Made by a program: the position numbers and the translations under genes. From assembly GCA_028699365.1 (NCBI GenBank), contig JAQVUQ010000223.1:1-5190 (forward strand): DNA of 5,190 bases, written 5' to 3'. The notes under the pieces are model-generated. The model did no database searches, was not told where the DNA came from, and saw only the letters and a program-made list of their open reading frames with translations. This DNA is from a bacterium (GTDB lineage Bacteria > UBP13 > UBA5359). Every line of letters begins with the position of its first letter. Positions within the stretch are counted from its first letter, which is position 1. Below are positions 4,865 to 5,190 of the stretch, piece by piece.

Positions 4865-5190
4865 AAGCGCATTTGCTTGAGGTTCCGCCTGTGATGATCA
4901 TGGGGTTCCATTATACCCGCCAATACAGCAGGAGAGCCCGCATTAACGTGCTGGGGCTTGTTGATCAGTCAACAATGGAGTGGCAGTGCTGGTATGAGAG
5001 CATGCATGAAAGAGAAGCACTGGAGCGTATAGCCCAAGCCGGCTATGCCCTGCTTGAAACGCACTTTATTTACGGGTTCGGTTTCAAGGGAGAGCGTGAG
5101 GAGATCGAGCTTACAAAGAAACTGGTGCAGAATGCCCATGCAGTAGGATTGAAGGTGTTGGGCTATTTCCAGTTCTTTTCCGTGCAAGCA
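4861..5190 (+). CDS. Partial protein, likely beta/alpha-barrel carbohydrate-active
   Basis: The ATG at 4861 overlaps the previous stop as ATGA, with AGAGG a few bases upstream, so the two genes form one translationally coupled operon. The frame stays open for all 110 codons to the window edge. There is no signal peptide. The segment LERIAQAGYALLETHFIYGF (about residues 56-75), then a charged helix (EREEIELTKKLVQNAHAVG) and GLKVLGYFQFFSV near the end, follows the strand-helix-strand rhythm of the first units of a (beta/alpha)8 barrel. The wording (A-G-Y ... L-E-T-H-F ... A-H-x-x-G-L-K-V-x-G-Y) resembles the start of several glycoside-hydrolase-like families (such as GH42-like or putative alpha-L-fucosidase/hypothetical glycosidase groups), where a 'GLKV...Y' strand carries residues near the active site. 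The catalytic acids lie beyond the window, so neither family nor substrate can be named. The early W-rich part (MEWQCWYESMHERE) is unassigned. Confidence 0.7.
   Translation, partial: MKAHLLEVPPVMIMGFHYTRQYSRRARINVLGLVDQSTMEWQCWYESMHEREALERIAQAGYALLETHFIYGFGFKGEREEIELTKKLVQNAHAVGLKVLGYFQFFSVQA

Noticed and set aside
4969-5187. 72-codon minus-strand frame at the right edge
   Set aside because: Antisense to the coupled partial gene starting at 4861, which has a start overlap, an SD and an uninterrupted frame.
1-5190. CRISPR arrays, tRNA/rRNA genes, insertion sequences
   Set aside because: No regularly spaced repeats, no tRNA-like cloverleaf or rRNA sequence and no transposase reading frame were seen on either strand.

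Overview
The window looks like a chromosomal stretch from an anaerobic, Gram-positive-type Firmicute (Clostridia, perhaps near Desulfotomaculum, Pelotomaculum or Moorella). The evidence is a yabE-like cell-wall gene next to rsmA (ksgA), as in the conserved Bacillus/Clostridia order yabE-rnmV-ksgA, together with Shine-Dalgarno sites that closely match the Firmicute anti-SD. The taxon is an inference.

Layout. (1) Positions 3-413 hold the C-terminal end of a CapA/PGA_cap-type protein on the plus strand. (2) Converging on it from the minus strand is a compact toxin-antitoxin operon: a ribbon-helix-helix antitoxin (752-1000) followed by a MazF/PemK-type endoribonuclease toxin (438-749). It has its own sigma-A-like promoter and an AT-rich inverted repeat that could be its autoregulatory operator. 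(3) Positions 1090-1292 contain no gene. They hold a GC-rich segment with strong secondary-structure potential, including two copies of CGGCAACTA that could pair alternatively with one TTGCC, and then a short hairpin and a near-consensus SD. I cannot assign this segment to a known RNA family. (4) Next are a membrane-anchored DUF348-G5-3D wall-active protein (1293-2312), a strong intrinsic terminator (2337-2370), and rsmA, the 16S rRNA dimethyladenosine transferase (2407-3294). The rnmV gene usually found between these two genes is absent.

(5) After rsmA, the roughly 340-bp gap is not empty. On the minus strand it carries the decayed middle part of a Gfo/Idh/MocA-family oxidoreductase, with one frameshift and one internal stop, whose truncated end runs into the last codons of rsmA. 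A good sigma-A-like promoter (TTGACA-17-TAAAAT) with an upstream dyad overlaps its far end and drives (6) a two-gene plus-strand operon. The first gene encodes a beta-propeller-like protein (3704-4864). The second, joined by an ATGA overlap, begins at 4861 and runs off the window; its sequence suggests a beta/alpha-barrel carbohydrate-active protein.

The right end therefore looks like the edge of an accessory, probably sugar-related island placed beside housekeeping genes, with an oxidoreductase remnant marking the junction. No mobile element, tRNA, rRNA or CRISPR array was seen. I found no clearly new defence or enzymatic system. The least explained parts are the structured leader at 1122-1268 and the beta-propeller/barrel pair.
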